The notes below the pieces were generated by a model. It was not told the DNA's origin. It saw only the letters and a list, made by a program, of their open reading frames with translations, and made no database searches. From assembly GCA_050013075.1 (NCBI GenBank), contig JBEKFZ010000005.1, forward strand, positions 26,683 through 90,682: a stretch of DNA of 64,000 nt, written 5' to 3'. Source of the stretch: JBEKIK01 sp050013075 (lineage in GTDB: Bacteria > Planctomycetota > Planctomycetia > Pirellulales > Thermoguttaceae). The position numbers were made by a program, and so were the translations under genes. Shown one piece after another: positions 53,530 to 61,805 of this stretch (positions are counted from its first letter, which is position 1; each line of letters begins with the position of its first letter).

Positions 53530-54269
53530 ATATGATCCTCAAATCCTCCTACCTCAAAGCGGAGAATTTCCCGCTTCCAATCTTCTTCGTGCACCGGCCA
53601 ACATTGAATGGTGCATAGTCCCGCGGTTGTTTCCCGGGGTTCGTTTTTTTCGTGAACCGATCGCCAGCAAGCCATCTCGGTCGACGACGGCGGCGGGATT
53701 CGACTGGGAAAATTTCCCCGGCGAAACGTGATTCGGCCTTGATCGAAAATAGTGATGATGATCGTCGGGCGGCATTCGAGCATACGCCGGGCGATCAACT
53801 CGTGGCTGGCGGTGCGATATCGCCGCTTAAGCGCCAATAGATCCCAGCCGAATGTGGCGGCGTCCGGACTGAACCAAAGGGAAGGAATGAGCAATCGGCC
53901 CGCCAGTTGATTGGCGATTTGCTCCCGGGCGCGAGGCGACGATTCGCGCGGATCAACGCCCAGGTGCTTGAACGCGCGATACGCCGCGTGTTCGCCGATT
54001 TCATGGGCAACCGCCCACTGCAGGCGTTCAAAGCGCGGATCGGACCGCAGCAAGATCGTGGCTTTGGGCTTTGGGGCGTTTCGATCGCTGAGTCGCACGT
54101 ACCTTGCCCGGCCCTCCTGGCAATCGTCCAGGGCTATGGTTATTCCCATTGCCTCAGCAATCTTAAAGGCGTCCACGGGCGGTTGTTCCCAGCCGCATTG
54201 GGCAAGAATTTCCTCGACCACGGAGTCCAAGCCGGCTGATAATTCTTCAAGAGTTAAATCGGCTAACAT
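53526..54269 (-). CDS. ImmA/IrrE-type metallopeptidase-like protein
   Basis: The 247-residue protein has QWAVAHEIGEHAAYR (residue about 93), close to the zinc motif of the ImmA/IrrE family but with HExxEH spacing instead of HExxH. A second region (QIANQLAGRLLIPSLWF) fits the family's core. Members cut repressors in phage and stress responses. The ATG at 54269 is chosen because the upstream TTG is unlikely. The last residues run into a miniature element. Confidence 0.65.
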   Translation of the reverse strand: MLADLTLEELSAGLDSVVEEILAQCGWEQPPVDAFKIAEAMGITIALDDCQEGRARYVRLSDRNAPKPKATILLRSDPRFERLQWAVAHEIGEHAAYRAFKHLGVDPRESSPRAREQIANQLAGRLLIPSLWFSPDAATFGWDLLALKRRYRTASHELIARRMLECRPTIIITIFDQGRITFRRGNFPSRIPPPSSTEMACWRSVHEKNEPRETTAGLCTIQCWPVHEEDWKREILRFEVGGFEDHI

Positions 54270-54534
54270 GTTTTGCCCCAAAAGAATTTTCGGTTATCAG
54301 TTTTCAGTTTACAGTTTATGCCGTTTGAAGTTTAGCCGCGACCGGGCACCATGCAGAGCATGGTCGGGGAGCGCTAATAGTGGAGGGTGGTCGCCGCGAA
54401 ATCGCAAGCGGTTTCCTCCATCTCCCGCTTTCATTCGTTTAAACCATAAGTGTATATAAGTACACTATATCATATTTATCTGTTTTTACAACCCGAAATA
54501 TACGCCACTTTCATTTTTTGCCGGATGGAGTAAT

Positions 54535-55905
54535 ATGATCGTTATCATGATGAAAAATCCCTCCAAAGGCAGTTACGCCCTTATCAGTCTTGGATGTCCG
54601 AAGAATCTGATCGATACCGAGCGCATGGCGGGCCTGCTGCGCTTGGACGGTTATCGATTGGTAAAGCAGCCCACGAGCGCCGATTTCGTTGTAATAAACA
54701 CCTGCGGGTTCATTGCCGACGCCCGGGAAGAATCGCATCGGGCCATCGAGGAAATGCTCGAACTGAAAGCAAGGGGCCGAATTCGCGGAGTGATCGTAAC
54801 CGGTTGCCTGGCCGAAAGAGAAAAAGATCGGCTGATGCAAAAATATCCCCAAATCGACCAACTCGTCGGGGTGTTCGGACGCGAGGACATAGTCGCAGCC
54901 GTGGGCCGGATGTTCGATGGCCTGAGCGAACAGCGCACGATATTTCGGCCTGCGCCTAGCCGTCCGCCTGAAGATACTCATCGTTTGCGGATCACGCCCA
55001 GACATTTGGCCTATTTAAAAATCGCCGAAGGCTGCAACCGACTGTGCAGTTTTTGTTCCATCCCGCGAATGCGAGGACCTTATGCCAGCAAGCCGGTCGA
55101 GCAAATCATGGCCGAGGCCGAAGAACTGGCCGCCGATGGAGTTAAGGAACTGATTCTGGTTGCGCAGGATAGCAGTTTTTATGGCCTTGATTTATATGGC
55201 GAACCGAAATTGGCCGAATTACTCCGGAAATTGGATGAAATAGAGGGTTTGCAGTGGATTCGCTTAATGTACCTTTATCCGATGCACATCACCGATGAGC
55301 TGATCGAGACCGTGGCAACGGCCGATAAAGTTTTGCCGTATTTAGACCTTCCACTACAGCACATAAACGACCAGGTCCTCCGCCGGATGAAACGCCGCGT
55401 TACCCGGTCGGAAACCGAAGAATTGATCTACCGGCTGCGGGAAAGAATCGATTCCTTGGTTCTGCGCACGACTCTGATTGCCGGATTTCCAGGCGAAACT
55501 GAACGGCAGTTTCAGGAATTGCTCGATTTTATAGAAATGCACCGATTCGAACGTCTCGGGGCGTTCGCATACTGCGAAGAGCCTGGAACGCCATCCGTGG
55601 AACTGGACGGCAAATTGCCGGAAGACGTAAAAAACGCCCGACGTGACCGGATATTAGCGGCACAACAAGCGGTCGCTTTTTCCTGGAATAAGGCACAAAT
55701 CGGCCGGCGCATGGAGGTTATTATAGATAGTTATATACCCAAGGAGCCAAACGCCTATATTGGTCGTAGTTATGCCGATGCTCCCGAGATAGACGGGGTA
55801 GTATACGTAACCGGCGCAAACTTAAAACCAGGCCAAATCGTGCCTGCTGAAATTGTTGCTTACAAAGGTTATGATCTTATAGCAGTAGCATGTAACGCCG
55901 AATGA
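54535..55905 (+). CDS. rimO: Ribosomal protein S12 methylthiotransferase
   Basis: The 456-residue radical-SAM enzyme adds a methylthio group to an aspartate of ribosomal protein S12. The N-terminal UPF0004 domain (LGCPKNLIDTERM, three cysteines) binds one cluster, CNRLCSFCSIP near residue 165 binds the radical-SAM cluster, and the TRAM domain closes the end. GGATGGAGT precedes the ATG at 54535. First gene of the rimO-pgsA-CPBP run. Confidence 0.95.
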   Translation: MIVIMMKNPSKGSYALISLGCPKNLIDTERMAGLLRLDGYRLVKQPTSADFVVINTCGFIADAREESHRAIEEMLELKARGRIRGVIVTGCLAEREKDRLMQKYPQIDQLVGVFGREDIVAAVGRMFDGLSEQRTIFRPAPSRPPEDTHRLRITPRHLAYLKIAEGCNRLCSFCSIPRMRGPYASKPVEQIMAEAEELAADGVKELILVAQDSSFYGLDLYGEPKLAELLRKLDEIEGLQWIRLMYLYPMHITDELIETVATADKVLPYLDLPLQHINDQVLRRMKRRVTRSETEELIYRLRERIDSLVLRTTLIAGFPGETERQFQELLDFIEMHRFERLGAFAYCEEPGTPSVELDGKLPEDVKNARRDRILAAQQAVAFSWNKAQIGRRMEVIIDSYIPKEPNAYIGRSYADAPEIDGVVYVTGANLKPGQIVPAEIVAYKGYDLIAVACNAE

Positions 55906-55995
55906 TCGGTAAAATACTAACAGATACGGACGGTGTAATTTTCCACCGGGATATTTTTTAAATAATCCCCAAAGCCTCTAACGTGGATTTTTTTC

Positions 55996-56631
55996 ATGAC
56001 CAACGACATCAAACAGGCTAATCGCGTTAGAGCAAAGATATTTAATCTGCCCAATCAGTTGACGTCCCTGCGTCTGGTTTTGTCGGTGGTGCTTTTTTTT
56101 CTGATGGCCTACGACTACTACCTCTGGAGTTTTATGTTATTTCTAATCGGGGCGGGCACTGACTGGATCGACGGCTATTACGCCCGCAAGTACGGCCAGG
56201 TGACCACGCTTGGCCGCATTCTCGATCCATTTGCCGACAAGGTAATAATATGCGGGACGTTCATTCTATTGGCGGCCGATCCGAGAATGAAGGAACTATC
56301 AATAGCACTTGGGTCCTGGATCGTGGTGGGGCTTCGGCCTTGGATGGTGGTGGTAATCGTAGGCCGGGAATTATTGGTAACCGCGCTAAGGAGTTTTATC
56401 GAAGAGCAGGGCGGCGATTTTTCGGCGAAGTGGTCGGGCAAAATCAAGATGGTGCTGCAATGCCTTGCCGCCGCCGTTTGCCTGTTTTATTTGTCATACG
56501 CCGATCCGTTGGAGCATGCGCCTCAGTGGTGTCGAATGTTGTTGATCGTTTCGGTTTGGTCGGCGGTGATTTCCACGGTTTATTCCGGCGCGGTCTATAT
56601 TCGTGCGGCGATAAAAGTGCTGGGTAGCTAA
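55996..56631 (+). CDS. pgsA: CDP-diacylglycerol-glycerol-3-phosphate phosphatidyltransferase
   Basis: The 211-residue membrane enzyme makes phosphatidylglycerophosphate. The CDP-alcohol motif DWIDGYYARKYG then GRILDPFADK (D-G-x2-AR-x8-G-x3-D-x3-D) is complete near residue 55. Several membrane helices follow. It ends one base before the next gene's start. Confidence 0.93.
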   Translation: MTNDIKQANRVRAKIFNLPNQLTSLRLVLSVVLFFLMAYDYYLWSFMLFLIGAGTDWIDGYYARKYGQVTTLGRILDPFADKVIICGTFILLAADPRMKELSIALGSWIVVGLRPWMVVVIVGRELLVTALRSFIEEQGGDFSAKWSGKIKMVLQCLAAAVCLFYLSYADPLEHAPQWCRMLLIVSVWSAVISTVYSGAVYIRAAIKVLGS

Positions 56632-56632
56632 T

Positions 56633-57547
56633 ATGGGGATTGGGGATTGGGGATTAGGGATTGGATTTTTCGCCATTGGGCTCTGTGTAGTGGCGTGGGC
56701 GGCGATTATCGAGCGAATGGTCTCGGGCGCGCCCGTTCTGCCGTATCAGCCCAGGCGGCGGGTTCCCTGGCAGTTTTGGGATTTGCTGGCGGTGGTGTTT
56801 TTCTACATCTTCGCAGTAGTTGCCGCCGTTTATTTGTTGCGATACTTTTTACCTTTGGCAATAATCGAATCTTCCAACTCCGCATCGCTCGGGCGGAACA
56901 GCACCGCCCATCCGATCATTCAATTGTTGGCGGTGAAGAATTGGGCGACATTGTTTTTATGCGGCACGGCCCTGGTTATAGTGGCGCCCGTAGCCGAGGA
57001 GCTTTTCTATCGCGTTTTGTTACAAGGATGGCTGGAAAACGTCGAACGCACCTGGCGGCGCCGTTTGCCGATGCTAAGGCGATGGATGCACCCCGCGGCG
57101 ATGCCTATCTTGATTTCCTCCCTCATTTTCGCCGGGCAGCATTTCCGCAAAGAGGCCCCGGAGGTGGATGTGGATGTTTTCACGTTGTTGTTGGCCTGCG
57201 ACGGCGTGATAAAGATAATGTCGATAATCTTCGCCGTTCTTTTTTTACGTTGGCGGGTAGCGGCAACGGCGGCCGATTTCGGCTGGGCGCCGGAAAAAAT
57301 TCTCTCCGACGTGCGATTAGGGCTTATCACTTTTGCGGCAATTGCGGTTCCAATATATGGGAGCATGATTGCCGTATCGCAGATATTGCCTGAAAAATTC
57401 GCGCCGGATCCCATCCCAATTTTCTTATTTGCCGTTGCCCTGGGATTGCTGTACAATCGCACGCACCGCGCTGTGCCGTCGATCGCGGTCCACATGGCCT
57501 TGAACGCCGCCAGCCTGGCAATGTTTTTGTCGTGGCGTGCGGGGTAA
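56633..57547 (+). CDS. CPBP family intramembrane protease
   Basis: This membrane protein of up to 304 residues has the CPBP (Abi) motifs APVAEELFYRVLLQG (EExxxR, about residue 120) and ISSLIFAGQHF (FxxxH), followed by a third region near the end (NRTHRAVPSIAVHMALNA). Related enzymes are CAAX proteases or bacteriocin-immunity proteins. The first 10 codons are GGGGATT repeats, so the native start may be later, for example the in-frame ATG at MVSGAPVLPYQ, or this repeat has become coding. Confidence 0.8.
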   Translation: MGIGDWGLGIGFFAIGLCVVAWAAIIERMVSGAPVLPYQPRRRVPWQFWDLLAVVFFYIFAVVAAVYLLRYFLPLAIIESSNSASLGRNSTAHPIIQLLAVKNWATLFLCGTALVIVAPVAEELFYRVLLQGWLENVERTWRRRLPMLRRWMHPAAMPILISSLIFAGQHFRKEAPEVDVDVFTLLLACDGVIKIMSIIFAVLFLRWRVAATAADFGWAPEKILSDVRLGLITFAAIAVPIYGSMIAVSQILPEKFAPDPIPIFLFAVALGLLYNRTHRAVPSIAVHMALNAASLAMFLSWRAG

Positions 57548-57585
57548 AAGGAAGGATGAGGGATGAAGGATGAAGGATGAAATAA

Positions 57586-57880
57586 GAGCCTATCCAATAA
57601 CTCCCCTCTCCCTTTGGGAGAGGGTTAGGGTGAGGGCGGCGGATCGAAAAATGTTTTGTATTGCTTGTATTTTTTTCCCATGCCCTCACCCCCGCCCCCT
57701 CTCCCAAAGCAACATTATGCAACTGCTAGCACTTTCGCCATGAAATAAGGACTTACGTCAATTCCAGCACCTTACATTTTGGAAATACAGGCAAGGAAAT
57801 TGCATCCAGTTAATCGGTTTAACGCATTTTTTTACTGTCATTGATAGCAGTTGCATAATGTTGCAAAGGGAGAGGGGAGC
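57586..57880. repeat. Nested palindromic repeats between the CPBP and oxidoreductase genes
   Basis: The left end GAGCCTATCC preceded by TAA resembles the miniature-element ends elsewhere in the window. It is followed by CTCCCCTCTCCC...GGGAGAGG and a GCCCTCACC arm that pair with the far side. The 154-bp element at 57710 splits this outer palindrome. Confidence 0.55.
57705..57868. mobile_element. 154-bp miniature element with 19-bp terminal inverted repeats
   Basis: CAACATTATGCAACTGCTA (57710-57728) and TAGCAGTTGCATAATGTTG (57845-57863) are exact inverted repeats. CAAAG flanks both ends (57705-57709 and 57864-57868) as a 5-bp target duplication. The excised sequence would restore the palindrome CCTCTCCCAAAGGGAGAGG, so insertion went into an older hairpin. 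No coding capacity; a MITE mobilised in trans is inferred. Confidence 0.8.
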
Positions 57881-57897
57881 AATTTGCAGAACTTCAC

Positions 57898-57960
57898 TGA
57901 AAACTGATTGCTGATTGCTGATAACTGATAACTGATTACTGATAGCTGATAACTGATAAA
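57898..57960. repeat. CTGATAA/ACTGATT heptanucleotide repeats
   Basis: About eight units of period seven (CTGATAA, CTGATTG, CTGATAG variants) lie upstream of the oxidoreductase. Comparable heptamer runs occur at 46026, 54296, 56636, 57551, 60108 and 60389. Confidence 0.65.
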
Positions 57961-57969
57961 GGGATTATC

Positions 57970-59055
57970 ATGGCGCTGGGTTTTGGCATAATTGGATGCG
58001 GGATGATCTCAAGTTTTCACGCCCGGGCGATTGCCGAGGTTCGCGGGGCGAAACTGGTGGGCGGATTCGACGCCCTGCCCGCGGCGGCCGATAAATTCGC
58101 GGCCGCCTTCGCTTGCAAGGCCTATCGCCGCCTTACGGACATGCTGGCCGATCCGGCAATCGAGGTGGTGACCATCGGCACGCCCAGCGGAGCGCATTTG
58201 GAACCGGCCGTGGCCGCGGCGCGGGCGGGCAAGCATGTCATCGTGGAAAAACCCCTGGAAATCACGCTCCGCCGCTGCGACAAAATCATCGGCGAGTGCG
58301 AAAAGGCCGGAGTGGTGCTTTCCACTGTTTTTCCATCCCGATTTCACGACGCCAGCCGGGAACTAAAACGCGCCGTGGATAAGGGTCGGTTCGGCCGGCT
58401 CACGCTCGGCGACGCCATTGTAAAGTGGTATCGCACGCAGGCTTATTACGACAGTGGCGCCTGGCGCGGCACCTGGCGGCTCGACGGAGGCGGCGCTCTG
58501 ATGAACCAGGCCATCCACAGCGTCGATTTGCTTGCCTGGCTGATGGGGCCGGTGGTCGAAGTCCGCGCCCAAACCGCTTTGCTTGCGCATCGGCGGATTG
58601 CCGTGGAAGACACTGCCGTGGCCGCGATCCGATTCGCCAACGGCGCCCTGGGCGTTATCGAGGCCAGCACGGCGGTTTACCCGGGCTATCTCAAGCGAAT
58701 CGAAATTCACGGGTCCGCGGGTTCGGCCGTCCTGGAAGAAGAAGACCTGATAAAGTGGGATTTTGCCGAAAAAATCCAGGCCGACCGGGCGATTCTGCAC
58801 AAAATGGCCAACCGCAAAAGCAGCGGCGGCGGAGCGGCCGACCCGGCGGCCATCGGCCATCACGGCCATGCCCGGCAGTTTCAGGACGTGGTCAATGCCA
58901 TAAAAAAAGGTACAAAACCGTTGATTGACGGGCATGAAGGCCGCCGGGCGGTGGAAATTATTTTGGCCATATATAAATCAGCCGAAACCGGCCGGGCGGT
59001 ACCTCTGCCGTTGTCGGCCGATCCCCCCTTAGAAGCCAGAAAAGCCGATTTGTAA
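57970..59055 (+). CDS. Gfo/Idh/MocA-family oxidoreductase
   Basis: The 361-residue NAD(P)-dependent oxidoreductase has a Rossmann start (GFGIIGCGMISSFHARAI), EKPLEIT (catalytic Lys region, about 96) and GGGALMNQAIHSVDLLAWL (about 176), the family's substrate-side motif. Members act on sugars, inositols and similar compounds; planctomycetes have many. The ribosome site AAGGG fits the start. Confidence 0.85.
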   Translation: MALGFGIIGCGMISSFHARAIAEVRGAKLVGGFDALPAAADKFAAAFACKAYRRLTDMLADPAIEVVTIGTPSGAHLEPAVAAARAGKHVIVEKPLEITLRRCDKIIGECEKAGVVLSTVFPSRFHDASRELKRAVDKGRFGRLTLGDAIVKWYRTQAYYDSGAWRGTWRLDGGGALMNQAIHSVDLLAWLMGPVVEVRAQTALLAHRRIAVEDTAVAAIRFANGALGVIEASTAVYPGYLKRIEIHGSAGSAVLEEEDLIKWDFAEKIQADRAILHKMANRKSSGGGAADPAAIGHHGHARQFQDVVNAIKKGTKPLIDGHEGRRAVEIILAIYKSAETGRAVPLPLSADPPLEARKADL

Positions 59056-59121
59056 CCTAATCCAGGCAAAAAACCGATCTTTCCCCGGACGGAAATTCCT
59101 GGGAAAATGTGTTTCAGTAAA

Positions 59122-59148
59122 TTAGCCCGCCGTGAATACGCGGCGGGT
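59122..59148. repeat. TTAGCCC palindromic repeat, half copy
   Basis: TTAGCCCGCCGTGAATACGC is shared with the palindrome at 47891-47947 except for two bases. It lies between the oxidoreductase and the acyltransferase genes. Confidence 0.6.
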
Positions 59149-59178
59149 AAACATGACATTCCAAGGAAGGAATCTGGA

Positions 59179-60102
59179 ATGAATCGCAAGCGGATTGTCG
59201 ATTTTCTCGTGTATCTGGTGGTTCGTATTTTAATATGTATCGCCCAATCGATGCGGATCGAAACCGACCAGGCGATCGCCCGATGGCTGGCGCGGCTGTT
59301 TTGCGAAGTATTGAAGATCCGCTCCGGCGTGATCGAGGAAAACCTCCTTCACGCCTTTCCGGAACTTTCGGACTCGGCCCGAAACCGGATCAGGCGGGAA
59401 ATGTGGGAACATCTTTTCCTGTTGGTTTTGGAGGTCGCCCACACGCCGCGAAAAATCCACGAGACCAATTGGCGCGATCACGTGGACCTGAAAAACGAAA
59501 GTCATCTGGTCCGATTGTTGCTTGGAAATCGGCCGCTGTTGATCGTTACCGGACATCTGGGCAATTTCGAGGTGGGCGGATACCTGCTGGGCATTCTCGG
59601 TTTTCCCACTTATACGGTTGCGCGCACGCTCGATAATATTTATATCGATCGTTTTGTAAACCAATTTCGCGGAAAAACGGGTCAGCACATAATTCCTAAA
59701 AACGGCGGCGCCGAGCAGATCGAAAAGGTGCTTTCCAGCAACGGCGTGATGACGTTTTTAGCCGATCAATATGCCGGCCCGAAAGGATGCTGGGTGGAAT
59801 TTTTCGGCCGGCCCGCCTCGGCCTATAAGGCCATTGCCCTGTTGGCCCTGGAATATAACGCCGTAATGGCCGTAAGCGCCGCGACGCGCATGAACAAGCC
59901 CATGCACTTTTATTTGCACAATTACGCCATGACCGATCCGCAAGCCACCGACGGCGACTTGGGCACGGTCCGCGAATTGACCCAGTGGTATACCACGCGC
60001 CTGGAAGAACTTATTCGCCGCACCCCGAACCAATACTGGTGGCTGCACCGGCGTTGGAAGGACACCCGCGAACCAAAACAGAAAAAACGCCAAGCAGCGT
60101 AG
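59179..60102 (+). CDS. LpxL/HtrB-like lipid acyltransferase
   Basis: The 307-residue protein has an N-terminal membrane helix and the acyltransferase motif VTGHLGNFEVGGY (H-x4-E, about residue 127), with ADQYAGPKGCWVEFFGRPA further on. It matches lauroyl/myristoyl transferases of lipid A synthesis, which act at the cytoplasmic membrane; a role in other lipids is possible. The ATG at 59179 is used, since the upstream frame is the palindromic repeat. Confidence 0.82.
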   Translation: MNRKRIVDFLVYLVVRILICIAQSMRIETDQAIARWLARLFCEVLKIRSGVIEENLLHAFPELSDSARNRIRREMWEHLFLLVLEVAHTPRKIHETNWRDHVDLKNESHLVRLLLGNRPLLIVTGHLGNFEVGGYLLGILGFPTYTVARTLDNIYIDRFVNQFRGKTGQHIIPKNGGAEQIEKVLSSNGVMTFLADQYAGPKGCWVEFFGRPASAYKAIALLALEYNAVMAVSAATRMNKPMHFYLHNYAMTDPQATDGDLGTVRELTQWYTTRLEELIRRTPNQYWWLHRRWKDTREPKQKKRQAA

Positions 60103-60157
60103 ATAAAGAAGGATGAGGGATGAAGGATGAATATGGATTGCAATATTTAGATTATAT

Positions 60158-60297
60158 TAAGAACCTATCCCAAAAGTCATCTTGAGCGTAGCGAAGGATC
60201 TCCGTATTTGGCAATATATTGCCCATTTTAGCCATATGTCCCTTCTAGATTCTTCGCTTCGCTCAGAATGACATTATTGTTTTGGGATAGGCTCTAA
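60158..60297. mobile_element. 134-bp palindromic miniature element, copy 2
   Basis: This is the reverse complement of copy 1 (51446-51579) with three substitutions. TAA flanks both ends (60158-60160 and 60295-60297). Heptanucleotide repeats lie on both sides. Confidence 0.8.
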
Positions 60298-60401
60298 CAA
60301 CAAAACGCATAGGATTTTGTGAATAATACTTTTTCTTAGTGAGCGATATATAACCTGGAAGTAAGTCTACATACTCTGCTTCTTTTTTCATCCTTCATCC
60401 C

Positions 60402-61352
60402 TCATCCTTTCCGATACACGCTTCCTTGGCCGATTGGTTTGAAGCCCAGCTTTTGATACAGGTTGATGGCGGGAACGTTGCTTTCCATGGTTTGGACTTC
60501 CACGGTTGTAATGCCCTGGCGCAAAAACTGCCGGAAGACTTCACTGAGTAAAAAAACGGCGTAACCCCGGCGGCGATAAGCGGGATCGACGTGAAATTCG
60601 ATCAAACCGGATCGCCGGCCCGGGGAGTTGATTCCGTTGGGTTCCATGCTCCGGAACAAGGCTGACGCCACGGCCGGCCCGCCGAGGCGGGGCACCATTT
60701 CGAATCGCGTCAGGTCGAATTCGCCCAGAGTGCAGGCCTCCCACCAGTTTCGCGCGGGGAAATCAATTGTTTCTTCCACCACCATTTGCCGGCGGATTTG
60801 CATTTGCGAGCGGTCGATGACCGCTTCGAAGCTGCTTAGATCGACTTGTGCGATTTTTGTCCGCTCGATTTCCTGATAACCATGCGACTGGAACAATTGC
60901 CGGGCCGCCAGATCGGAGTCCAATACACCCGGCAACTCACTGCCCCCGTATAATCCCAAATAAAAGGGATTGAGCGGTTGAATGCCCCCGCCGTAAAGCA
61001 CCTTGGCGCCCCGTGCGCGGAGATATCGTTCGCACTGCTGGAGCAGTCCCGCGGCCGTTTCGCCCTCGGCGCAGTCCGGGCGCACGACCACTATCGAGGT
61101 TACTCCCAAATCGAACGATACCGCGCTAAGCTGCTCATTGGGACCAAATCCCGCGTGCGCGAAACCGACGGGAAGGTCATTTTGAAAGGCAAGAAACAAT
61201 CCGGCGTAATCGAAGTAAAGTTTGGCGAATATTAGTTGTTCAAACAGATCGGGCGAGACCGGGTCCATAAGTCCGGGCTGACCTGCACGGCTGCGCCAAA
61301 GGGCCGTCAGGATGGGAGGATCGGCGTTTCGAAAGCTGCGATATGTCAACAT
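60402..61352 (-). CDS. Two-domain GNAT acetyltransferase-like protein
   Basis: The C-terminal domain has GLIEFHVDPAYRRRGYAVFL, a clear acetyl-CoA loop. The N-terminal half repeats the fold in a weaker form (SIVVVRPDCAEGETAAGLLQ). The tandem arrangement recalls mycothiol-synthase-like proteins, but substrate and role are unknown. The ATG at 61352 is used instead of the TTG at 61379. It lies alone on the minus strand. Confidence 0.72.
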   Translation of the reverse strand: MLTYRSFRNADPPILTALWRSRAGQPGLMDPVSPDLFEQLIFAKLYFDYAGLFLAFQNDLPVGFAHAGFGPNEQLSAVSFDLGVTSIVVVRPDCAEGETAAGLLQQCERYLRARGAKVLYGGGIQPLNPFYLGLYGGSELPGVLDSDLAARQLFQSHGYQEIERTKIAQVDLSSFEAVIDRSQMQIRRQMVVEETIDFPARNWWEACTLGEFDLTRFEMVPRLGGPAVASALFRSMEPNGINSPGRRSGLIEFHVDPAYRRRGYAVFLLSEVFRQFLRQGITTVEVQTMESNVPAINLYQKLGFKPIGQGSVYRKG

Positions 61353-61493
61353 GTACCGTAATAGTCGAATCAAACTCAAAACGTGGCGATTATAGACTTT
61401 TACAGCACATTATTCCAGTCGAGGAAAACCCCCCTAAATTGGGCGGGGTAATCGGAACTGGGGTTTTGTGGTTTTTGTCACGGGAACGTTGAG

Positions 61494-61549
61494 TAGGGTG
61501 CGTGAAACGCACCGTTCTCCACAGATTGTGGTGCGTTTCACGCACCCTA
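61494..61549. repeat. 20-bp perfect inverted repeat
   Basis: TAGGGTGCGTGAAACGCACC and GGTGCGTTTCACGCACCCTA flank a 16-bp spacer. The arms are themselves partly palindromic (GGTGCGT/ACGCACC). A stand-alone repeat of this type is frequent in many genomes; the interval 61380-61805 holds no gene. Confidence 0.65.
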
Positions 61550-61805
61550 CAAGAATTCACAACTCTGGGTATGTAATTATGTCGGGAATCTCCGGCGAAC
61601 AAGTAAATTTTATCGCCCCTGAATCCATAGGACTGACATACTCCCCTCGACGAACGGCCATTAGCTATTAGAATTGTGTTATCGTTTGGTAGTGGAAGGT
61701 TTGCGCGAAACGGCCGGTTTTGTGTAAATCGCACGTTTTCAGCCGATTTTCACCCCGAAAAAACCGGTATCGCCGCCTAAAGCAGGCGATCTCAGGAAGT
61801 TATTC

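Noticed and set aside
57898..57960. CRISPR-like regular spacing of short repeats
   Set aside because: Units are 7 bp with no unique spacers; no cas genes exist in the window.
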